Shown here: in pieces, positions 53,401 to 64,000 of the stretch
Layout: every line of letters begins with the position of its first letter
Numbering within the stretch: position 1 is the first letter of the stretch
Assembly (NCBI GenBank): GCA_024305405.1
Contig: JAKNDB010000110.1
Coordinates: 2,232,001-2,296,000 of the forward strand
Direction of reading: 5' to 3'
Source of the DNA: Dirofilaria immitis
Lineage: Eukaryota; Nematoda; Chromadorea; Rhabditida; Onchocercidae
Length of the DNA: 64,000 nucleotides
The notes under the pieces: generated by a model
Database searches by the model: none
Told to the model about the DNA's origin: nothing
The model's input: the letters and a program-made list of their open reading frames with translations, nothing else
Position numbers and translations under genes: made by a program

Positions 53401-55005
53401 GAAATCTCTATGTATTCAAGAAGACTAAACACAATGTATATATATATGTATATTTATATATAAACACGATGGATTACCATCATTGAGGTAAGGAAGAAAT
53501 CTGAAGGTGAAAGAGAGAAGAAAACTTTCTTTATTGTTATGGAAGAATGCAATATATTCGTCGTAATTATTTATTTCATTTAAATTTATCATTATAAATT
53601 CAATTTTTCTATAAAAATTACAATTCATTTGGTCTGATCAAATTAGCATATGCATAGATTTTACGAAACAATTTATGAAAGAATCGTTAATTAATTACAT
53701 AAGATTAGAATGATCAATGTATCATCATCTTGATATCTTGAAAGTTATAATAGTTATCTACCGGATGACCTAAATAATCGAACTATTATGATAACCATCA
53801 ATTGTTGAATAAAATTTACATCCATTCCTCAAATGCAGTAATTTCGCAAAGTTTTATCAATCAATTTACAATACAGTTTTATCAATCAATTATATATGAT
53901 ATTTTCATATCATTTCCATTTATTTATCCGTCTATTATGCAATTATCTATGTACTTTTTATCATTAATTAAATTATTACACCACGAAATTATTAATTAGA
54001 CTATTAATTTATAAGTTTAATTTATCATTAAGCAACAAATAAATAATTTTGTATAATCTTTATCAGATTTCCTAAATTTTTATCAAAAAATCTCCTATAT
54101 TGAATAAATAATTTATTAGGTAAATCTTAAAATAGTGTCCTAATGGAATGGATAAATTTAATTTATTACTAAAATATCAAATTTTTGAATCGAAAATTTT
54201 CATTACATTTACAATTAAACAATCATATGGATAAGAAAAATTTCTTCCACCTCATTTATTCTTCACAATATTTTAAATTAAAAACAGAAAGATCATAAAC
54301 GATATATAACAAATAGTTTATGAACCTTGCGAACATTTTAAACAATAGTTTATTGTTAAACAATGTATAAGAAAACATTTTGATGGATGTTAAAAATTTC
54401 AAATGAATTATAATTTCGATTTAATTTAAATTATAATTTCACAAACATATATTATTAAGTAAAATGAATAAATTTTATTAGAAAATTGTGAATTATTTTC
54501 AGTAAGAAAAAAAGACGGGAACAAAATTTGCATTATTCACTGTATTATAATGTTGTGAAAAAGAGCAGATGCTTTGAAATATACACTATTATATTTTAAA
54601 AATGGATTAAATTTCTTTTCATTGCATTTATTTTATTATTCATTTCAGGCATCGTTTTATTCGTTTGCTTCATTTCGTATTTTTATTTGTTATTTTAATA
54701 TTTAAATATAAAATTTAATGTTATAATTGAAATGTGCCAGAATTTCTAATCATTAATCATTCATTAATTTCATATTGCTTATTCATATTGCCATCATTTA
54801 ATTCTTAAATTTAAACTCTCAAAAGAAATGAAATTAGCATATTTTCCAATAATATATTTTCATATTTATGTAGATTGTTGGCAATTTTCCCTTTTTAATA
54901 AAATTTAAAATAACAACGAGAAAATTTTATAAAAATTCCCTTACTATATTGTATTTTTTCATTTTCTAAAAAAATAAATAATAATAATGAAAAATAAAAA
55001 TCGTA

Positions 55006-55440
55006 TTTTTAATATCAGTAATAATAATATTTATAATTTCTATTTGAAAATTTTATTGTCTTTTAAGGATGGCAAAAAAATATTGAAAATATGCAAAAAA
55101 ATATTGAAAATATGCAAAAAAAAAAAAAGAACGATATGATTTTTGTTTTTATTATTAATTGTAGTAATAAAAGCAAGCTAAAAAGTTGAAACTATTACTT
55201 AAAACATTTATCTATGTGTTTGTTTATGTATGTATGTAATTAAAAGTAACTATTCCAATAGATTTATTATTCAATTAAATTTTACTACTTGAAAAAAAAA
55301 GAATTATTATTCTTGCATTACATAGAATCATGTTTCCACAGCCATATATTTTTAACGATAAATATGTGATAAAATAATTGCTGATTTTTAGTATCGGTAA
55401 TAATAATATTTATAATTTTTATTTGAAAATTTTATTTCTT
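55006..55440. repeat. Near-identical copies of a segment of about 55 bases
   Basis: The segment at 55006-55062 (core gtaataataatatttataat then tatttgaaaattttatt) recurs at 55385-55440 with a few substitutions. A 21-base unit (aaaaaaatattgaaaatatgc) is also duplicated in tandem at about 55074-55115. Confidence 0.75.
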
Positions 55441-55785
55441 AATATAAGAAGGATTCTGATGATGTGTTTTTAGCATCACAGATATTTTGAATGTTTAAAC
55501 GATCATTGATGAAACGATCTGAATGTGAGGTATATTGTTATTGTAGGCCCCTTTATCATTGCAGTTCAAAATAAATGAAGGTCAGAACTGAAGAGGAGGA
55601 CATTTTTGATAATGGCAAGGACGACCTTCAAAAATATCTTCTTTTGGTCTTTTCAACAACATTATTTTTCTTTTTTTAATTTTTTGTTGGTAGCTATGAT
55701 TGTTACCTGTATCTCTCAAGGACTTCCCCGCTCTTCCCCGCCTCATATCACCATCCTTCATTCAGCAAACTTCCATTATTTTACT

Positions 55786-55880
55786 GTTTTTTTTTCAACT
55801 TCATCCTGAGATCATTTTGGCTTTATCATAAAAGTTTTTTTTTCAACTTCATCCTGAGATCATTTTGGCTTTATCATAAA
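55786..55880. repeat. Tandem duplication, 48-base period
   Basis: A unit starting gttttttttt, then caacttcatcctgagatc, then attttggctttatcataaa is present twice, at 55786 and 55834, essentially identical. A recent slippage or duplication event, or an assembly duplication. Confidence 0.9.
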
Positions 55881-56474
55881 CATAATAAAATATGTCTATG
55901 CTTTTTATTGACGTATTTCAATCTTATCAAATATCAGTTATTAGTTAGTCAGTAGTGTAATTTTCATATTATTTGTTCATTTTATTAGTATCAATGGTAT
56001 CAAAAATCGATAACAAATTAAGAATCCTTCTTATCAGTTTAATTACTTTTTAATAACAGCATTAATAAAGATATACAAACATCGAACGCTACATACTGCG
56101 TTAGAAGTGCAATACAATGTCATTAATTAAAATAACATTTAGCTGTATGTCTTATTTAACATCTGAATTTCAATACGAATATCTTACTTCTTCTTTATCT
56201 TTCAAAAATTTTTCCTATAATTGACCATTACTTTATTGAAAATATGCTAATTTTTATCGTAAGTGTGATAATTAAGAATGAACAAAGCTATTAATAAGAA
56301 GGGTAAAGGTCATTCATTTCTTAACGAAATGAATAAATGAATGAGTAAGACAAGTAGCATCAGTTCTTTACAAAATGTGTAATTATGTCATAAAGGAAAA
56401 GAGTGAATATTACTCATTGGTGACGGGATTAATTAGTAATTAATAGTGTAAATTTTTAAAATTTTCAGCATGAA

Positions 56475-59400
56475 ATGGTTGAAAAAGTCACAATACCAGA
56501 AGCAAAGATAGCAACAGCTATATCAAATAATGTAAAAAAATACTATATTTGGACATATATCACCGCTTGTTACCCGGAATAACAACAACAATCGTTGTTT
56601 ATTATCTAAAATTAATTCATCAACGACAAATCGATCAGCAAGGTATGTATTACTAATTATTCATTACTTTATTATGCAAATTCATAAGAAAAGATGGAAT
56701 ATGTATTATGTGTATTTAAACGTTATTTAAATATAACTGTACGTTACATATGATTCTAATTAGCTTTTTATTAAGAATAAAAATTCCTGGCTTTAAGAAT
56801 ATGGCTACATTATCGATAATAACTTGGCTTGATTAAAATTCTCTGACGTATGAATTATTTAAAAGATACTTATTATTCATTTACTAAATACGGCAATAAT
56901 ATTGAATATCATAATATTGTTAGCAACAAGCAATGATTTAAAATTAATTGTTACAAATTTAATATTTACAAAACTTTTGGATAGAGAATTATCTTTTTTT
57001 TTTCAATATTGTTGTAAGGTAAATTGTATTAACCTAAAAATAAAATATATATGGATTTATTAAACCAACTAAAGTATTATTTAAATCTTATTTTAAAAAA
57101 AAAATGAATTCATTTCATCTTTTTAATCCGTCATTGTTACTTAATAATAATAATATTTTGTTGCGATAAAATGAAAATTAAATTATTCCAAGTCATACTT
57201 GAGAAGAAAGTTTCTTTGCTTCTATAAGTTTTAGCATCCTTTCGTGGCTATGAATCTTTCATGTATTATTGAAATCATTCGACTTGCTATTGCTTTTGCA
57301 GATGTAGTGCTTTTTTGACATCATAACTATTTGCAAATTTCCTTTTTATCCATTATCCTTCTGCATCATAAAGTTTTTTAAAATTCTCATTTTCAGCAAT
57401 AAGCAAACTTTCTAGTCCCATTTTCAAAATCTCCATAAAAGAAGCGAGAGATTAAATTATGTTAAAGGATCAATTTCATTATTTGTTTATTTTTTTCTAG
57501 GCCTAAGCATTTGAAGGTATTCGTTAGATTATTGAAAATTTCATTAATTCCTTTCAGCATCAAAAAGTTAATCGATCAAGATCATTTCCATTATGAAAAG
57601 GTTGAGTTAGGACCAATCGATGTGGCACTGATCGCTTATGAGCCTAATGCTTCAATACCCAGTGAACAACTTTTATTGCAAATCGAAAGTGCTGGCCAAA
57701 AATGGTTTCAAATTTTCTTTCATAGAACATTTAAAATTTTTTTTTTGTATTTACTAAGCTGTGAAATATAAGCTGTGAAATATATAATATATCTTTTCAA
57801 ATTAAAACGAACAATCTTACGAGAATTGTTCACTAGTAAAATTATTTCATTTTCCAACCTTTTTTCCTTCTCAATGATTAAATTTTCATTAGCTATGGAA
57901 TATTTCATACATTTCGACAATGTTTGCTATAAATCTTTCTCACTCTTTCTCTCCTATCATTATTTCTAACCTATTTTTTATTTGAAGCAGTATAAGCAAC
58001 TTAATTATCTTTTTTCTCTTCCTTCTTTGCATCAACTATTTCATTTCGACAAGTTTCAAGCTTCCTCGTCATGGATTTATATTTTGTTGCAAGAAATTTG
58101 AAATTGATAGTTTAAAACAAAATTGTCAATTGATTTACTTACAATTTATAAGTTTTGAGAAAGAGAAAGAGAGAGAAAAAAAGAACAAATTACACAACAT
58201 TCCAGGCATATTAATCGTAGCATTGATCAGTTATGTGAATTCGATCAGCAATTGCATCGTTGTGTATTTGGTCGATCACAAAGTCATTTGAAGGATTTAG
58301 CGACAGAATTAAAACAAAGTGATCCGGAAAATGTCGAAGGACGTATTCTTATTTATTTACAACAACTATCGCATATTACTGGCAATTTGATGCGTTGTTA
58401 TTCCGTCTTAAAATTTTTAGAGGTTTGTTTATTTTTCAATTGAAATAATTATTATGCATAATAATTAAATGATTAAAATCATTTCCAATTCTTTTTTGAT
58501 TTACAATTACAAAGTGTGTTGAAATTTAGTAAGAACACACAAAAAAAAAAAAAAAAAAGTCTTCTGTTTGTTTACACATTCCTCTTCCTTTTCCCTTAAT
58601 GCTGTTTTCCGATTCTTTTCTTGTTGATATGTGATATTTCTAATATTCTTATTTTTGGTTTAGAAGCAAACATTTCATTTAAATTTCAAATAATTTAGAG
58701 ACAGAATCGATATACTCGGAATTTTCAATTTCTAATCACTGAATAATATTTTTTCAAATTCCATGATCGACAAGAATTACAACATATTTTCACTTTCAAT
58801 TTCAGATTGATAGTCATGGAAATCGCTTTCTAGCAGCAGAAGAAACTCCAATAAATACACCAGCTATAGCAAGCGCAATTGTTACCAAAGATTTCAAAGC
58901 AGAAACATGTGATCAAATTTCATTACGGGTATGCTTTAATTATCTGATGAAAATATCTAAATCAAAATGCAGAAATTTAATACGTACATTAATTTTTAGA
59001 TTTCAAGTTGCTAGGTATAAAGTTGATAGGTATTGTTATTGTCGCTTTGTACTTTAGAAATTTTATTGCTAACAAAAATAAATAAAAAGTTCTTCGAAAA
59101 ATAACTGCATTAAAAGCCAAAAAATAAATGGGTTGCTAAGCTGTGACTTTTGATCAATTAATAATTGATCAAATAAAATCTATGTTAAGATCAATCATCC
59201 TCTCCATAATTTTTATGAGAATCCTTGTAATCAAAAGAAAAAAGACAAAAACTAAATTCCCGAGTTTTCTTCTGATCATTTCAATATGTAAAATTAAGAT
59301 GTTTTAAATTTCGATTTTTTTATTTCCCAAACTTTTTGAAATATTTATTTCAATTTCTTATTACACGTTAAAATATAAAGATTTCAGTGATGACATATTA

Positions 59401-62400
59401 AATTCTATCATAAAATAAGAATAAAAGTGAGAATTCTAAAAGATATTTAATAATTTTGTAAATTGGTAAATTCTATCATAAAAATTCGAAAAGATATTAT
59501 TTGATAATAATGTGAATTGATTTGTCTAAAAATAGCGAAATTTCAAGTTTGTCTAGATTTTCCAGAATATTTCAACTAGTATATAATGATATAATAGATA
59601 TGTATGGATAGATTAATTCAGTTCTTTGTAAAAGCACGAATAAATAATTATAAAATACAATCTTCTATATCATTTCAAGGTTACTATTGAATAATGGATA
59701 GATAGTTCTCTTCAAATTCAATAAATAAATGTATTTGGTTTACATCTATCCATTTCCTTTACTTCATTTCCTTCTTTCATCTTTCTACCTATACCCTTCA
59801 TCGCTAATAATTTACACCATCTCATATTTCCCGCAATTAATTCACAATTTATTTTTTTCATTTAAAAAATACCTACCTTTTCATTATGTCAATTTATGAG
59901 ATAATTTCTGTATGAAATGGTATTTCCTTTTTCTTCCTTTTTTTTCTTCGAACTATTTAAATTTATAATTTTCGTTGAAATAATGCTTAATGATATGTTT
60001 CATTGAAGGGCAAAAATAAAAAGTAATCATTTTGATTTATCATATTCGAAAAGATTATTTCATAGCGCATATTAAAATTGCTTAATCCTTAATGAATTCC
60101 TTTTGTTTAAAACGAAAGGAATTATATCATCAAGCCCAGTAGTAACGTAAGGTCAACCACTACGAAAGATTGAAATGAAATGAAATTACTTCAAAGTTCG
60201 AAAATTATAAAGGATTTACACGAATTTGGGATGATAACGAAATTTTCATAAAATGAAATTAAAATGTCAAAATGAGAATAAGCGATGTATATCACTCTTA
60301 TATCATGTCAAATTTTTAAATTCCAATTTCCAATTTCAAGTGTTGTTTTTATGGCATTAGATTGTGATTATATTGGAATACGGAATTTTACACAATCGTT
60401 TCCTTTTATGTTAATATTTAAAAACTTTTTTTCCTTCTCTCTTCATCACTCTTTTCTACAGATCTTTAACTTCCCATTTTCCTCTTATCAGTGATCCAAT
60501 CCATATTTATAGTTATGAAAGAAAATCTATGCTTCAAGAACCTTCAAGTTTTATTTTAAAAAATTTAGTACAAAATATGAAATTTGATAATTTATATCGT
60601 AAGTATGTTTTTTTTTTTTACAATTTCCGCTTTATTTAATTATCATGTTCTTCTTCTCATTCATAATAAAATTCATTGGAAGGCTTTTACTGAATTGAAC
60701 CTTTCCTAATTCTTCTTTTGTTTGATTTTTTTTAAATTTTACTTTATTAAAATAATGATATCCTGATGAGTGATTAGATCAAATCTGTGAAGTCAAATTA
60801 TTGCTTGATAGTAATAGCAATTTATGAATTAATTTTTTTGGTGTCATTACTCTTATGATGACAAAAATAGTAGAATAGGATCGGATTCATTATCAAGAAT
60901 TGGAATTACCTGATTATCTCAATTCTGGTTTGATTAAACACTTGCTTTTTTTTGGATATTATTAGACTATAGACTTATCATCATTAATTACAACATAATT
61001 ATCAAATTTCGACATTTTGTTGAAATTCAGCAAATCGACCAAAATATGTGATTAGCTTCTATCATTTACTTCAACTTCTTGCATTAGACTCATTTATTTC
61101 ATTCCAATCAATTTTAATTTTCAATTTCAAAAGATAAAAAGAAGCAATAAGTGAAAAGATTGCCATCTTTACTAAGAATACTCCATATTGACCAGTTGTA
61201 AATAATGATAGGATCGACAGTTGTTACTTTCTGATTATCCTGATAAAGTGATCTAATAAATGGAGCCATCAATGCAAATTGATGGTCAGGATTGGTTAGT
61301 AATAACTCTCTTTATACACTTTTTAGTGGGATATTTCGATTTTTATATCTTCTGGAACTTGTTCTACGAAGAAAATATCATTTCAGCAAAAGAATCGATT
61401 TTTAGTTTCCAGGGTAATGACTTCTGTTGCTCACATCATTTCTTCATTTTAATTTTTAATCGATCATCCTCCCAATCTCTGTTATTTTTTCAATTCATTC
61501 CTACTTTCACAGAATCTATGATTGATTACTGCTACAGAATTGTACCTTTCCTATCATGATGACCTAAATGATCTTACCGCAACTGGTCGTTATATATAAC
61601 TGTCCGAGTTGTATCGTTTATACTCTTTTGCATCATATGATTACCTATCATTCTTGACTTCTGCTTTGTTGCAGGCTATTGAACCGTTTAACAAACTATG
61701 AAATAAATGTCTCCAATTTTCCTATAGATATATTCAAAATCGTCCAAACTATCCGAAAATAATAGAATCACATCCCGCGTCCCAGACGTTTTGTCAATTT
61801 TCTGAAAAATATACAATTGCCAACTAGTACTAAAATTATTTTAACCCCATTCACGGCTATCTAACAAAAATGTGTAAATATTTGCACAACATTGCGACTT
61901 TATCGTTACCTCATTTCAAGCAGTAATTCAGTCCTTTTCCTTTTTACCTTCATTCTTCTAGTAATTTTAAAATAGATTTGTCGTGGACGAGATGGATCAG
62001 AATAAGATATAGTTTCGGATTATAAAGAATCTATATAAAACGTGCATTAATGAAACATAATGTTATGTAATGTTACATTTAGGATAGCTGGAAAATATTC
62101 TGAATCCAGATCATTGCGCGTAATCTGTTTTGCTGGTTGATAGATAAAGTGACGTAAGTCGAAAGTATACGAATAACTTCCCTATTACTTCCTCATTCTA
62201 TCCAATTTACATTTTCGTTGACAACAATGATATCTACCTGAACCTGTCGTACGCCCATATATTTCCCAAATAAATCCTTTAATGGTAATTACATTAGCAT
62301 AAATTTCTCAGTTTTTACTTCTTTTTTATGTATAAGAAAATAAAAGGAAATAATCCAATAATTATTTACTATTTACTACTTATTTCCTATTTATTACTAA

Positions 62401-64000
62401 TTAATTAATTATTTCTCTCAATTAATTGGGTATTGTCATTTCTGTAAATGCCATATCATATTTTTAAAAAATTTTTTTCAAATTTTTAAACATTTCAATT
62501 AGTTTTTCTACCACACTTCTCAAAATATTTTCCGTCGAAATTTTCATAAAACTTTGTTAAAAGGAAATCATTTCTTTTTGTATAATTGCCCATAAAATTA
62601 AAATATAAAGGAATTAAAATGAATGAAAAGTTAGATATTGAGGCTTTTCAAATTTTCAGGTTGGCGATATAGTGTCTATTATAGAAAAAGTGACACCTTT
62701 TAATAATGAAGATAAATCGTGGTGGAAAGCTAAACTGACAATTGCCAAAAACGAAAACGGCAAAATTGTTTTCGGCAGGAAATTTGAGGTATTTTTAAGG
62801 AAATATAAAAATTTGTGATTTGAAAATCTTATTACCATAAATCTTTTTGGAGATTATTAGTGACGATTTAAATTTGGAAGAAAATGAGTTAATCGAATAA
62901 TTGGCGAATAAAAATCTTGTAAAAGCATGAAATATAATAAAAATTTTCTTTAAATTCCTAAAATCTGTAACAGTAAGAATTTCCGGCAACTTTAAGCGTA
63001 CTTTTGTTTTGATTAACGCTTTATCTCTTTAAGATAAATACCTCAAGATAATTTCCATTTTTCCATTGGCTATATCATAAAAAGAATAAGGGACTCGAAA
63101 ATATGTTTGAGAAGTGTCAGGAACATTTTTCATAACAGGATTGATATATGAATTCACTATAACTGAAGTGTACCTGAATGGTACCATGAAATATACTGCC
63201 TGAGAGAACCGAACAATGTATTCAACTAAATTACGCTATTTTTAGAACATTTCAGGTCGGATTATTTCCTAGTGAGTGCGTCAAAATATTCGACGATAAG
63301 GAAGGACCTCCAGCTGGCCAACAGCTACTTTCTGCAAAAGAAGACGGATCGTCCAGCAGTGTCAATGGTCATGCTTTCTTAAACCAACCACAAATTTAAC
63401 ATCTACATCCAAGAAGTCAACCGGATGGCATCCACCTCGACGGGATCGCTCCTTAGTACGAGCATTGTTGCGTAGACATGCGGAACGACAAACTCCGCTT
63501 GTCTTCGGAACCGATCTTGTTGAATACCTGCAGAAAACCGGTGAAGATGGTTGGTTTTTCAAGATTTAAATTTCAATCCAATATATGAAGAACACTCTCC
63601 AGATGATGCACTGTATTTATTGCTGATTGATACGTAATCTTAAAGGCAGCAGTTATTCAACCATTTACTCTGAACTATCATCTATCAGCTAATTAGGTAT
63701 TCAATGATTAATTTAGTAAGGCACGAAGTTTGCGTATGTTTTAATATTCACAACAAATCCTGTATCCAAACACGTGTTAATGTTATATGCCATTTCTAAA
63801 TAATATTAAACGCCTATTCCAAAAGACATTAAGGTAATATTTGCTCATCAATTCTAATTGGCCAACAGTACTAACATGAATCCGAGTAATTTGTTAATTT
63901 ACGTAAGTTAGGTAATTATTGCGTTTATTTTTACAGTGCCACTAATATTGAAAAAATGTGTGGAAGTGATCGAAATGCATGGTATTGTTACTGGTGTTTA
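56475..64000 (+). CDS. PX-SH3-RhoGAP protein, ARHGAP32/33 (CdGAPr) type; 3' end outside window
   Basis: GTPase-activating protein for Rho/Cdc42-type GTPases in this family. Exons: 56469-56642, 57501-57704, 58206-58422, 58806-58928, 62660-62788, 63256-63549, 63937 onward. Order: N-terminal region; PX-like domain (HFHYEKVELGPIDVAL, then QLCEFDQQLHRC); the family-typical IDSHGNRFLAAEETPINTPA; SH3 (VGDIVSIIEK, then KSWWKAK, then VGLFPSECVKIFD); and the start of the RhoGAP domain (TPLVFGTDLVEYLQKTGED, then MHGIVTGV), cut by the window edge. The SH3 is split by an intron after the WW strand. Intron 58929-62659 is 3.7 kb. Two frame corrections are needed: A7 to A6 near 56534 and T2 to T3 near 63378. 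The ATG at 56475 follows an acceptor, but upstream coding exons cannot be excluded. Confidence 0.9.

Larger units (their letters stand above)
49048..56474. other. Long AT-rich interval between divergent genes
   Basis: About 7.4 kb between the start of the membrane protein gene (-) and the first recognised exon of the RhoGAP gene (+). It holds a purine-only tract at about 49797-49842, a more complex island at 50195-50740 with microsatellites, ATT/ATC-rich simple sequence at about 52050-52160, and duplications near 55.0-55.9 kb. It may include upstream non-coding exons or the promoter of the RhoGAP gene. No coding gene recognised. Confidence 0.5.

Noticed and set aside
61260..61559. 99-codon open frame in the 3.7-kb RhoGAP intron
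   Set aside because: Phe/Ile-rich composition typical of AT bias, and no flanking splice sites that continue the RhoGAP frame.

Overview
The window looks like nuclear DNA of a nematode, most likely a spirurid or filarial (clade III) species. It is AT-rich, its genes are cut into exons of roughly 40-300 bases with mostly T-rich '(t)ttcag' acceptors, and several first coding exons sit just behind a lone acceptor, as expected for spliced-leader trans-splicing. The species call is inference. I saw no bacterial, viral, tRNA, rRNA or CRISPR features. All gene models come from exon-by-exon reading of splice sites and intron phases.

Layout, left to right. (1) 91-3272 (+): a MAP kinase kinase of the MKK7 class. 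(2) 4407-10097 (-): a 15-exon peroxisomal ABC half-transporter of the ABCD1/ALDP type, whose frame is broken repeatedly at short homopolymers. (3) 10098-15233: gene-poor. (4) 15234-19442 (-): a multi-exon gene with the layout of a Mutator-like (MULE) transposase, probably domesticated. (5) 20715-23227 (+): an unrecognised basic, coiled-coil protein. (6) 23797-26031 (+): the mitochondrial tRNA 2-thiouridylase MTU1/TRMU. (7) 26629-27981 (-) and 30055-31626 (+): two divergently transcribed paralogs of a small secreted Cys-rich family. (8) 33302-39124 (-): the splicing factor RBM39/CAPER. (9) 40045-41750 (-): a secreted protein of five tandem ShKT domains. (10) 42677-43123 (-): an 82-aa protein matching EMRE/SMDT1, a subunit of the mitochondrial calcium uniporter. 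(11) 47042-49047 (-): an unrecognised 367-aa membrane protein. (12) 56475-64000 (+, runs off the end): a PX-SH3-RhoGAP protein of the ARHGAP32/33 (CdGAPr) type.

The genes are mostly unrelated housekeeping or signalling genes. The only local groupings I can argue for are the divergent secreted paralogs, the shared upstream region of the MULE-derived gene and its (+) neighbour, and two same-strand neighbours (5 and 6) that could be an operon.

One caution applies throughout. Many exons need a one-base correction in a short homopolymer to stay open, and the correction usually also makes the flanking intron phases agree. I read this as residual consensus indels rather than gene decay, but the ABCD gene carries so many that decay should be tested.
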